Assembly (NCBI GenBank): GCA_040954595.2
Contig: CM082580.2
Location: forward strand, 3,844,001-3,908,000
Direction: 5' to 3'
DNA: 64,000 nucleotides
DNA from: Balanoglossus misakiensis
Taxonomy: Eukaryota > Hemichordata
Numbering within the stretch: position 1 is the stretch's first letter; each line of letters opens with the position of its first letter. The position numbers and the translations under genes were made by a program. Shown piece by piece: positions 45,043 to 55,305 of this stretch. The notes beneath the pieces were generated by a model, which was given only the letters and a program-made list of their open reading frames with translations, was not told the origin of the DNA and ran no database searches.

Positions 45043-47253
45043 ATGGCGGAAGGCGTTTCGAAGCATCTGGACGGAATCGACGAGAATTTTCTCGTCTGTG
45101 GCATTTGTTCCGAGAGATACACGGATGCCAAAAATCTGACCTGTCTACACAGCTTCTGCCAGGAGTGTCTCGGTAAGCTGGTCGAGAAAACGGGTAAATT
45201 GGAATGTCCGATCTGTCGTCGACCACACGAGATCCCGGCTGGGGGAGTGGCCTGCCTGCCCGCGAATTTCTTCGCGAATGATTTGGTCGAACAGTTCAGA
45301 AAGCGTGAAGAGAAGTCGAGAGGAGCGAGAAAATGTGAAGGGTGTGAGGAATCAGACAGTGCAATGGTGTGTGTCGAGTGCGCCATGGAGCTCTGTAAAA
45401 CGTGTACACGGACACATAGAAGAGTAGCCATGACGAAGTCCCATCACCTGATGTCCCTGGACGAATACCACAGTACAAAGTTGAACGACCCGGCCAAAGT
45501 ACAGCCACCCATGCACTGCATCCGTCACGAAGCCAACCACCTGAAATTTTACTGCGATACGTGCGAGTCCGCCATATGCCTGGAATGCACGGCTGTCGAC
45601 CATCGGGGGCACAAATATCGTTACTTGGAAGACGCCGCGGTCGGCTACAAAAAGGACTTGACCGAGATTGCAGGGAAGCTGACATCGAAAGAGACAGAAG
45701 CACGCGACATCAGAAATCAAGTCGAGCAGACGTCGCGCTCCCTGCTTGACCGTTATCGCACCGAAGAAAAGAAAGTGAAAGAGCACACGGAAAAGACGAT
45801 AGAAGACGCTACAGCCCGAATCAGAGAAAGTGGCGAGAAGATTGCAACGGAACTGAAAGAGGTGTACGACAGCAGAAACACCAACTTGCAGGCACAACTG
45901 AAGGAACTGGAAGGTACCGAAAGTGACCTGACCTATGCGAGGGAACTTGCAGAGAACTTGATGCAATACGGCAATGCGGCACAGTTTATGTCGGCGAAGA
46001 AAGGCATGACGTCACAGATGCAAGAACTGATGACCGTGGACATGAAAAGCGAACCCGTGGAAGACGACTTCATCGAGTTTCGATCATTTGAGAAATTCTT
46101 CAAAGACCAACGCCTCGGTGTGTTGATCACCGACAACGTCAAATACGAACTCGGTGAGGTTCCGGAAACTGTGAGAGTCGGGGATGAGATCCGCGTTACC
46201 GTGAAGAGAAACGCTAAATGTTCACCTGACGGTAAACTTGGCGCCATTAAAGCTGTTATCAAGGCACCAGACGACAGAACTGCAAATATGATGCAAACAG
46301 AGAATAAAGATGGAAGTTTCACGCTGACAAGTGAAGGCAAACTGGAAGGGCGGTATGAAATATCAGTGTCGGTTGAAGAGACACCTGTGGATGGCACGCC
46401 GATCAGAGTTACAGCGATTCCACAGAAAGGTTTAATCAGAACGATCGGAGAGATAGGAAGAGGCGATGGGCAGCTGTATTATCCGCATGGCGTTACGATG
46501 ACAATGAATCGCCATGTACTCGTGTGCGACTTCGGCAACAACCGATTGCAGGAATTCTCTGTGTACGGCCAGCATCGTAGAACCATACCATTCACCAACA
46601 TCACTGGAACGGTGACACCAAGATTTGCATGCGTGGCAGATGACGGCACCGTATTTGTCACGGATAGTAAGAATAAACGTGTGGTTGTCTGTGATGAAGA
46701 TGGCAAAGTTATCAGATGTTTCGGCGAAGGAGACCTGAGTCATCCTCAGGGTATCGTGATTAATCCCATCAATGGGAGAGTCTATGTGCTTGATTGGACT
46801 TCCTGCAATGTGAAGATATACAACCAAGACGGGAAGTTGCTGAAATCCTTCGGAGGTAAAGGGTCGGAACCAGGTCAGTTGAAACACCCATATGGTTTGA
46901 ACGCAGACAAGGAAGGCAACATCCTGATCCCAGACACTCACAACCACCGCGTACAGGTATTCAATGCCGATGGAGACTATCAACACTCCTTCGGCACAAA
47001 AGGCAGCGGCGATGGACAGCTGAACAGACCGGAAGATGTGGTGCAAGACAGAGTTGGAAATCTCATTGTAAGTGAGTGTAGTAATAAGAGAGTTCAGAAA
47101 TTTGACATCAACGGCAAATTTCTATACCGAGTGGACAAACAGGAAGATTCTCTGTCAGGCCCAATAGGCCTGTGTTTCATCAACGACGGGTTGTTTGGCA
47201 GAATTCTGGTCGCAGACACTGACAACCATTGCATCAAAGTTTTCGCGGACTAA
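45043..47253 (+). CDS. TRIM-NHL protein, copy B, 736 aa, intronless
   Basis: Putative E3 ubiquitin ligase with the full architecture: RING (19-58), B-box 1 (98-137), B-box 2 (159-192), coiled coil (about 200-340), filamin domain (about 365-460), six NHL repeats (about 463-736). All RING and B-box cysteines and histidines are present. Outside the NHL part it differs from copy C at only about eight residues. In the NHL part its own variants include GQLYYPHG, CDFGNNR, LDWTSCN and VADTDNHC. The last is closest to the NHL consensus DTxNHxI. Upstream and 3' modules are shared with A and C. Confidence 0.95.
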   Translation: MAEGVSKHLDGIDENFLVCGICSERYTDAKNLTCLHSFCQECLGKLVEKTGKLECPICRRPHEIPAGGVACLPANFFANDLVEQFRKREEKSRGARKCEGCEESDSAMVCVECAMELCKTCTRTHRRVAMTKSHHLMSLDEYHSTKLNDPAKVQPPMHCIRHEANHLKFYCDTCESAICLECTAVDHRGHKYRYLEDAAVGYKKDLTEIAGKLTSKETEARDIRNQVEQTSRSLLDRYRTEEKKVKEHTEKTIEDATARIRESGEKIATELKEVYDSRNTNLQAQLKELEGTESDLTYARELAENLMQYGNAAQFMSAKKGMTSQMQELMTVDMKSEPVEDDFIEFRSFEKFFKDQRLGVLITDNVKYELGEVPETVRVGDEIRVTVKRNAKCSPDGKLGAIKAVIKAPDDRTANMMQTENKDGSFTLTSEGKLEGRYEISVSVEETPVDGTPIRVTAIPQKGLIRTIGEIGRGDGQLYYPHGVTMTMNRHVLVCDFGNNRLQEFSVYGQHRRTIPFTNITGTVTPRFACVADDGTVFVTDSKNKRVVVCDEDGKVIRCFGEGDLSHPQGIVINPINGRVYVLDWTSCNVKIYNQDGKLLKSFGGKGSEPGQLKHPYGLNADKEGNILIPDTHNHRVQVFNADGDYQHSFGTKGSGDGQLNRPEDVVQDRVGNLIVSECSNKRVQKFDINGKFLYRVDKQEDSLSGPIGLCFINDGLFGRILVADTDNHCIKVFAD

Positions 47254-48207
47254 CCAACTTGATAAGCACGTCGCCAGAGAAACGGAAGGAGAATCACGGC
47301 GGCTCACAAAACAAACATATCAACGGCCTGACGTCACCTGTTTGTAGTCGACAACGATAATCTCACTGAAAACGTAGGAGCAGACATGAAAATTCGATAT
47401 TGTTTCCATGACGTCTGACATAAGGCAGGCTCCAAGACAATCTCAGTGTGCAACATAAGCTTTTATGTATTTTATAGTGATACAACGTAACCCTACATTT
47501 CACTTAGTTAGTCTGTTTTTATCATCACTAACTGATATTTTCATGGGCGCAATTTTGTATGTGAAAGAGATAAAGTGGATTTTTAATGTATATCAGCTCT
47601 ATTTCATGTGAACCGTTGTCCAACAGAACGACATTTACACAGATACCGCCTTATATGCAGAACTTAGTAGTGCCATAAATAGAAAACGTGTTGTCATCAG
47701 TTAACCTGTTTCTATATTGGACTCTCTCACCTGTGCCGTCTTCTGTTATCTTCATTTCATCGATGTCTTCAGCGCGCATGTATTCTATGACGTCATCACC
47801 AAACCAATCAAGAACGTCAATCATTTTCAGGCGGCGTCGATCAAAAGCCTAAGAAGGAAATAAAAACGATTTTATTTAGTTGTGTTACACTATAGGCAGT
47901 TGCAAGCGTAAATACTAGTAAATTGTAAACGTATGAGCAGTTTGGAAAGATGTACTGTGACTTTTCTCAAATTCTTCCGAAAGCTGCACTGTATATAGGT
48001 TGAAGGTGGCCCAGATGCCATAGGCACGTTATATAAAATTTCGACATTAAAGATAGGAAGTAGCCTTCAGGTAAAGTAACATAAAGGTTTTGATTAAAAG
48101 TCTGCGGTTTATCCAACAACGGTATTTGTTGTGTGTTTATTTAAAGCGAAACAATTTAATCACCACCACAAAACTTCAAGATATTGCCGTACTATCACAC
48201 GTGTTGG
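47254..48207. repeat. Shared 3' module of TRIM copy B
   Basis: Homologous to the modules after copies A and C. It ends at the hairpin element at 48208; beyond that the three copies differ. Confidence 0.7.
47731..47848 (-). other. Orphan 118-bp exon-like segment, copy B
   Basis: Acceptor TTCTTAG and donor GTGAGAG as in the other copies. Frame open; it reads MIDVLDWFGDDVIEYM, with D in place of the I of copy A in AEDIDEMK. Confidence 0.4.
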
Positions 48208-48289
48208 TAGTCTCGGTTACCCAGAGCCCTCTGCACTCCACAAAGAGTGCCCAACGGAAGAAGCAGAGGGGTCTGGGTAACCGAGACTA
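48208..48289. mobile_element. 82-bp hairpin MITE (TAGTCTCGG termini)
   Basis: TAGTCTCGGTTACCCAGA and its complement TCTGGGTAACCGAGACTA bound an inner GCACTC/GAGTGC hairpin. ACGTGTTGG lies directly on both sides, a likely 8-9-bp target duplication as made by hAT elements. The left arm has lost TTCTTCCGTTGGG relative to the right arm. Copies A and C carry the same element with the right arm deleted instead. Confidence 0.7.
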
Positions 48290-50643
48290 ACGTGTTGGCA
48301 TTATTGAAAAACAAACAAAAAACAATGGCACGTCAGGCACGTTTGCCAGTTTCGCGCTTCGTTTAAATATTTGCGTCATCTCGAATGTGTGCCACCATCA
48401 TATCAACTGTCAGCATTAAGTTCAAAAATCCTGTCTAATCGGTGGCACGTCGGTACTTCGCCCTGTGTCTACTGTAGAACGCGAATGACGAAGTCCCAAA
48501 TTTGCGGGGCAAAGACTATGCTATTATAATCTGACGGTGATGATAATCTGACGATTAACTGCGAAGTGATCCGTACAAATCCGTTCTACAGCAATTTCGT
48601 TATTTGTTTTGTAATAAGTAACCTTTCGGAGTCGTTTCCAACCATGCTTCTAATTTACTTCACGTCTCCCTTCACCTGCAAGACTCTAACGCCGAAAAAA
48701 GTAATCTGATAGTACGAATTAAATAATTTACCTCAGAATCACCATTTCCGTATGAATTTCTGAAAAATAAAACAAATACTAAGATTGCTGCATTGAAAGT
48801 GGGCCATGAATATATTGAACTCACCAAAAACATATTTTCTCTCCACTAATACTATATGGGACGGAAATTCATATTGGAATTAATCATAGCTGGATATCAT
48901 TTGGAAGATTACATCTGTATTTTGTGGCGAAATGAATGGTGTCTATAATCCTTGCCTATAGTTTAGGCACTCCCTTACTACTGGAAATGTTGAAGATAAC
49001 AGGTCTATCAACATCTAAACACTTCAAGTTGAAAGGATTGGTGGCGTTATATAAAGACAAGTTAAAATTTTAAAGGTGGATTTACAGACGCGTCTCTGTC
49101 ACAGGAATATTCGGCACATCATTCCTAAAGTCTTCATACTATAATAAATATGGTGACTGTAATGCCTTGTCCACAATCTATGAAATGCCACAACTGTGAA
49201 TTTTTTTGCACAGATTCTGACCACGTGGGATTGTAGTGCAGTTGAGTGAATATGTAAGCAGATTACTTTTAGTAGTAACAATATTCACATGTAGACTTGC
49301 TAGTTTCTCCAAAAAAAATCACTGACCTCTTGACCAGCCCCCTGGCACATTTCAAATCGAGGGCGCCCTCCGTGTTTTCGTAAGAGCAATTATAGAAGAA
49401 GCTCACTGACATAAAAAAAGCTTTCTATATACAACTGATTATCGTGCAAATCCATATAAGTTTTAACAACCAATGAGTCTGAGCTCGAAGTCATTATAGT
49501 TTATTTTACTTTTCCTCGGATTAAGATCTCTGACAGAGCTTTGCGGCAGATTAGAAACGTTTCCACATCCTTATTCTGATAAGGAAACCAGAAATGATGC
49601 ATATTTGAGGACATACTGACTCATGTTGGCTTATTCTAACCGTTTGGATCACATGATAGACTATACCCGGTATCACTAAAGGCCGATTCGGCTTTATGAT
49701 AAAGCTTTACAACAGTTTGAGAATTTCAAAAGTAGTCAAACCAGTAGACGCTGATAGTTGCAGAGTAATCGGTGAACCTATAACTTTATCTATGGCCAGT
49801 TTAAATGAAATGAAATATAATCAGGCCACGTGATGGTCTGTGTAAACGAAATAAATCGGTGAAAGGTTTTATTTTAAGTCACTTTCAAGGGTTTCTTCAA
49901 AAGTCCCATTGTACATTGTCCATGAATATTTTGTACAAACGATTCATGTCAACCAGATAATACAAAATGTATGTTATGTAGGCCTACATGTATATGTAAA
50001 CAACAAACTCTATACATGTACATGTAGAAATCCTTGCATTAAAATAGTATATGTGCCATGAATTTATTGTAAACAACATCTTCCATACAATCCAGTAACA
50101 TAATGCACTTCAATGCGCTTTGGGAGATAGACAGATAGTGAATATTTAAATGTATTCAAAACTCGATGTCCACTAACAATGTTCATCAGAAAACACTGGT
50201 GTTAATGACATTCAAAGATTGTTTGAGAAAGCATTCGTCACAGTTTGTTTGCCTACAAATTGAAGTTTATACACGAAATTACCAGCATTCAATATTCAAA
50301 TATCATAGATTGGTAATAATAATAAAATTTTACAGCTAACCCGGTTATCCGCAGCTGTATACAGACTGACTGTTACTTTTTATCTACATTCTGGGGGCAT
50401 TGCAGGGTTGTTCTTCATTAAGTTTTTGGGATTTTTTTTTTCTTTTGTGTCTTTCTTTTATGGAGTTGTTTCTGGGTTTGTTTTGTATGTTTTTTTTACA
50501 GTATGGGCATACGGCCTGAATTAAAGAATAAATAAAAAAATAAAAAAATATAATTCAAAAGGTCACGTTTGACTGTAACTACAAAAGGCCATATAAAAAG
50601 GTCAAGTAAAACTATTAAAACGAAATGATTTTCTTGTTTCCTA
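48290..50643. other. Intergenic DNA, partly duplicated at 55.3-56.4 kb
   Basis: No coding exon recognised. From about 49351 to 50338 the sequence matches 55307-56450, the region downstream of the second FDPS gene. 50395-50555 is T-rich and A-rich low complexity that interrupts the duplication. Confidence 0.6.
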
Positions 50644-50777
50644 TTATTTCTTCCTTTTGTAAATTTTTGCCATAAAATCAATAAATATTTGTTTGTTCAA
50701 ACTACAGTCAATATTTTCTATGAGCTCCGTTATTGATGTGGAACTGTCTTCTTCAAACTTCAGAAATAGATCTTTCA
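50644..50777 (-). pseudogene. Truncated last exon of an FDPS copy
   Basis: Reads [20 protein letters not shown]... to IYKRKK and stop, nearly identical to the last exon at 56547-56747. It breaks off after about 44 codons at a junction (AGATCTTTCA|TCTGTTGTC) into the oxidoreductase 3'-flank repeat. The catalytic exons are missing, so it is non-functional. Confidence 0.85.
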
Positions 50778-51452
50778 TCTGTTGTCTTTGTTATCTTTAT
50801 TTCATCGATGTCTTCACTGCGCATGCATTATATGACGTCATCACCAAACCCATCAAGAGCATCAGTAATTTTCAGGCGGAGACAAACCCCTTCAAATTCC
50901 ACTTTAATTAAAAAAAGAGAGAATACTGTTTGAATCTATCCGGTTTTTTTGTCCAAATATATATTTCCAGAACCCCAAAAGTATTCACTGCAGCTTAAAA
51001 AAAGGTTTTTACAGCAACCGGGTTTCCGAAACTGCGACCCTTAAAATACCACAAAATGTACCTGCTGCCACGCCCTCTATCTGCAAGACTTGACCTGTTT
51101 AGTGAATACACGGACTCGGATACGTTGTGCAGTTTCTCATTGAAATTCCGAGTATTTTTTGGCTTCCGTCATACATTTTCTGTTTAGATTCCGAGTAATG
51201 GCGTCCTTTGTTAAGGGGCCATTTTGAGACATCGTCTTTCTGAAACAGCGACCCTAACACCACAATATGTACTCTTGCCACGCCCTTTAGTTCTGCAAGA
51301 CTTGACCCGTTTAGCGAATACACTAAACTTGCTCCAAGTCTGTGGGCTTCATTATTTCATAATAAATACATTTAAAAAATTGTGTTCCGAATTTCTCTAT
51401 GTACCGTGTGTGGAGTAAAAGTCACCGAGTGTGGGCGTGTATGTACGTCAAG
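50778..51452. repeat. Oxidoreductase 3' flank, copy 3, with the uninterrupted insertion site
   Basis: Matches 27.9-28.57 kb and 37.66-38.25 kb but has no exon. At 51441-51457 it reads ATGTACGTCAAGGGAACG without interruption. This is the ancestral junction split by the foldback element in unit 1 and by the retrotransposon in unit 2. Confidence 0.8.
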
Positions 51453-51861
51453 GGAACGCGTAGGCCCATATCCGAAACCAGCAGCGCAGCCCAGTCCAAA
51501 ATTCGAAACTAACCTCACTACTAGAAACACGCTCAAAGCAAGCATGCACGTAAAAGGTTTTGAAATTATTTATTAAGACAAAAAAACACCGCAAACACAA
51601 ACAAGTATTGAGATTCAAAAATCACCAAGCGACTAGTGGGCTAGTCTACGAATACACGTATATTCGGATACTTGTACTTTATCTTTTTAGATTCCGAGTA
51701 GTGGAGCCGTTTGTTAATTAACGGGTCATTTTGATCCACGTGATACGGTTTCTTTTTAGATTCCAAGTATTGGTGTACGTGTGCGTATAGTTCCGTCAAG
51801 GGGTCATTTGGAAGACAGGCGTGTAGGCCTATAGGCGTCATTGTTTGCCGTATAGCACAAA
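51453..51861 (+). promoter_or_regulatory. Upstream region of TRIM-NHL copy C
   Basis: Same module as for copies A and B, in direct continuity with the flank repeat. It has the paired TTTTTAGATTCC(G/A)AGTA motifs. Confidence 0.5.
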
Positions 51862-54072
51862 ATGGCGGAAGGCGTTTCGAAGCATCTGGACGGAATCGAC
51901 GAGAATTTTCTCGTCTGTGGCATTTGTTCCGAGAGATACACGGATGCCAAAAATCTGACCTGTCTACACAGCTTCTGCCAGGAGTGTCTCGGTAAGCTGG
52001 TCGAGAAAACGGGTAAATTGGAATGTCCGATCTGTCGTCGACCACACGAGATCCCGGCTGGGGGAGTGGCCTGCCTGCCCGCGAATTTCTTCGCGAATGA
52101 TTTGGTCGAGCAGTTCAGAAAGCGTGAAGCAAAGTCGAGGGGCCCGAGAAAATGTGAAGGGTGTGAGGAATCCGACAGTGCAATGGTGTGTGTCGAGTGC
52201 GCCATGGAGCTCTGTAAAACGTGTACACGGACACATAGAAGAGTAGCCATGACGAAGTCCCATCACCTGATGTCCCTGGACGAATACCACAGTACAAAGT
52301 TGAACGACCCGGCCAAAGTACAGCCACCCATGCACTGCATCCGTCACGAAGCCAACCACCTGAAATTTTACTGCGATACGTGCGAGTCCGCCATATGCCT
52401 GGAATGCACGGCTGTCGACCATCGGGGGCACAAATATCGTTACTTGGAAGACGCCGCGGTCGGCTACAAAAAGGACTTGACCGAGATTGCAGGGAAGCTG
52501 AGATCGAAAGAGACAGAAGCACGCGACATCAGAAATCAAGTAAAGCAGACGTCGCGCTCCCTGCTTGACCGTTATCGCACCGAAGAAAAGAAAGTGAAAG
52601 AGCACACAGAAAAGACGATAGAAGACGCTACAGCCCGAATCAGAGAAAGTGGCGAGAAGATTGCAACGGAACTGAAAGAGGTGTACGACAGCAGAAACAC
52701 CAACTTGCAGGCACAACTGAAGGAACTGGAAGGTACCGAAAGTGACCTGACCTATGCCAGGGAACTTGCAGAGAACTTGATGCAATACGGCAACGCGGCA
52801 CAGTTGATGTCGGCGAAGAAAGGCATGACGTCACAGATGCAAGAACTGATGACGGTGGACATGAAAAGCGAACCCGTGGAAGACGACTTCATCGAGTTTC
52901 GGTCATTTGAGAACTTCTTCAAAGACCAACGCCTCGGCGTGTTGATCACCGACAACGTCAAATACAAACTCGGTGAGGTTCCGGAAACTGTGAGAGTCGG
53001 GGATGAGATCCGCGTTACCGTGAAGAGAAACGCTAAATGTTCACCTGACGGTAAACTTGGCGCCATTAAAGCTGTTATCAAGGCACCAGACGACAGAACT
53101 GCAAATATGATGCAAACAGAGAATAAAGATGGAAGTTTCACGCTGACAAGTGAAGGCAAACTGGAAGGGCGGTATGAAATATCAGTGTCGGTTGAAGAGA
53201 CACCTGTGGATGGCACGCCGATCAGAGTTACAGCGATTCCACAGAAGGGTTTAATCAGAACGATCGGGGAGAGAGGAAGAGGCGATGGGCAGCTGATTGG
53301 TCCGTACGGCGTTACGATGACAAGGGATCGCCATGTGCTCGTGTGTGACTCCGGCAACAACCGATTGCAGGAATTCTCTGTGTACGGCCAGCATCGTAGA
53401 ACCATACCATTCACCAACATCACTGGAACGGTGACACCAAGATTTGCATGCGTGGCAGATGACGGCACCGTATTTGTCACGGATAGTGAGAATGAACGCG
53501 TGGTTGTCTGTGATGAAGATGGCAAAGTTATCAGATGTTTCGGCGAGGGAGACCTGAGTAATCCTCAAGGTATCGTGATTAATCCCATCAATGGGAGAGT
53601 CTATGTGCTTGATTGTATTTCCTGCAATGTGAAGATATACAACCAAGACGGGAAGTTGCTGAAATCCTTCGGAGGTAAAGGGTCAGGACCAGGTCAGTTG
53701 AACTACCCACATGGTTTGAACGCAGACAAGGAAGGCAACATCCTGATCCCAGACACTAACAACCACCGCGTACAGGTATTCAATGCCGATGGAGAGTATC
53801 AACACTCCTTCGGCACAAAAGGCAGCGGCGATGGACAGCTGTTGACACCGGAAGATGTGGTGCAAGACAGAGATGGAAATCTCATTGTAAGCGAGTTTAG
53901 TAATAAGAGAGTTCAGAAATTTGACATCAACGGCAAATGTCTATACCGAGTGGACAAACAGGAAGATTCTCTGTCAAGCACAATAGGCCTGTGTTTCATC
54001 AACGACGGGTTGTTTGGCAGAATTCTGGTCGGAGACTATGGCAACGACTGCATCAAAGTTTTCGCGGACTAA
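51862..54072 (+). CDS. TRIM-NHL protein, copy C, 736 aa, intronless
   Basis: Same domain order and metal ligands as copy B. N-terminal differences are few (EAKSRGP for EEKSRGA, NQVK for NQVE, YKL for YEL). NHL variants include GQLIGPYG, TDSENER, GQLNYPHG, DTNNHR, GQLLTPED, LSSTIG and GDYGND. In some blades it matches A and in others B (for example LDCISCN with A, ITGTVTPRF with B), which suggests exchange between copies. Probably functional. Confidence 0.95.
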   Translation: MAEGVSKHLDGIDENFLVCGICSERYTDAKNLTCLHSFCQECLGKLVEKTGKLECPICRRPHEIPAGGVACLPANFFANDLVEQFRKREAKSRGPRKCEGCEESDSAMVCVECAMELCKTCTRTHRRVAMTKSHHLMSLDEYHSTKLNDPAKVQPPMHCIRHEANHLKFYCDTCESAICLECTAVDHRGHKYRYLEDAAVGYKKDLTEIAGKLRSKETEARDIRNQVKQTSRSLLDRYRTEEKKVKEHTEKTIEDATARIRESGEKIATELKEVYDSRNTNLQAQLKELEGTESDLTYARELAENLMQYGNAAQLMSAKKGMTSQMQELMTVDMKSEPVEDDFIEFRSFENFFKDQRLGVLITDNVKYKLGEVPETVRVGDEIRVTVKRNAKCSPDGKLGAIKAVIKAPDDRTANMMQTENKDGSFTLTSEGKLEGRYEISVSVEETPVDGTPIRVTAIPQKGLIRTIGERGRGDGQLIGPYGVTMTRDRHVLVCDSGNNRLQEFSVYGQHRRTIPFTNITGTVTPRFACVADDGTVFVTDSENERVVVCDEDGKVIRCFGEGDLSNPQGIVINPINGRVYVLDCISCNVKIYNQDGKLLKSFGGKGSGPGQLNYPHGLNADKEGNILIPDTNNHRVQVFNADGEYQHSFGTKGSGDGQLLTPEDVVQDRDGNLIVSEFSNKRVQKFDINGKCLYRVDKQEDSLSSTIGLCFINDGLFGRILVGDYGNDCIKVFAD

Positions 54073-55305
54073 CCAACTTGATAATAGCACGTCACCAGGG
54101 AAACGGAAGGACGGAGAACCACGGCGGCTCACAAAACAAAAAACATCAGCGGCCTGACGTCACCTGTTTGTAGTCGACAACGATAATCTCACTGAAAACG
54201 TAGGAGCAGACATGCAAATTCGATATTGTTTCCATGACGTCTGACATAAGGCAGACTCCAAGACAATCTCAGTGTGCAACATAAGCTGTGTATGTATTTT
54301 ACATTGATACAACGTAACCCTACATTTCACTTAGTCTGTTTTTATGATCACTAACTGATATTTTCATGGGCGCAATTTTGTATGTGAATGAGATAAAGTG
54401 GATTTTTAATGTATATCAGCTCTATTTCATGTGAACCGTTGTCCAACAGAACGACATTTACCCAGATATCGCCTTATATGCAGAACTTTGATATTTAATC
54501 TAGTAGTGCCATAAATAGAAAACGTGTTGTCATCAGTTAACCTGTTTCTATTTTGGTCTCTCTCACCTGTGCCGTCTTCTGTTATCTTCATTTCATCGAT
54601 GTCTTCAGCGCGCATGTATTCTATGACGTCATCACCAAACCCATCAAGAACGTCAATCATTTCCAGGCGGCGTCGATCAAAAGCCTGAGAAGAAGAAAAA
54701 ACGATTTTATTTAGTTGTGTTACACTATAGGCAGTTGCAAGTGCAAATACTAGTAAATTGTAAACGTTAGAGCAGTTTGGACAGATGTACTGCGACTTTT
54801 CTCAAATTCTTCCGAAAGCTGCACTGTATATACTAGGTTGAAAATGGCTCAGATGCCATAGGCACGTGATATAAAATTTCGACATTAAAGATAGGATGTA
54901 GCCTTCATGAAAAGTAACATAAAGTTTTTGATTAAAAGTCTGCGTTTTATCCAACAACGGTATTTGTTGTGTGTTTATTTAAAGCGAAACAAGTAAAACA
55001 CCACCACAAAATTTCAAGATATTTCCGTACTATCACACGTGTTGGTAGTCTCGGTTACCCAGAGCCCTCTGCTTCTTCCGTTGGGCACTCCAGAAAGAGG
55101 GTCTGGGGAAACCCCATAGACAAATCTCCGGGCAAAGATGGCCGACTCGGGACAAAAGCGATGCATGATGGTTGCAGACTCGAACATAAAAACACATGCT
55201 GAGAAGTGCTGGACCTGCTAAAACTGTCTACAAATTGAAAAGAGAAAGAGAAATTTGTTAAATAGTTTTCTAATATCGTCATATCATAATATCAAATGTC
55301 ATAAA
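54073..55305. repeat. Shared 3' module of TRIM copy C
   Basis: Homologous to 34885-36105. It includes a TAGTCTCGG element remnant near 55050 whose right arm is partly deleted, as in copy A. Confidence 0.7.
54567..54684 (-). other. Orphan 118-bp exon-like segment, copy C
   Basis: Same acceptor, donor and open frame as the copies at 35367 and 47731; reads RRRLEMIDVLDGFGDDV. Confidence 0.4.

Noticed and set aside
32590-54072. TRIM genes as processed retrocopies
   Set aside because: They lack introns, but no poly(A) tail or target duplication is seen, and upstream and downstream non-transcribed sequence is shared, which points to DNA-level duplication. An older retroposition of the founder cannot be excluded.
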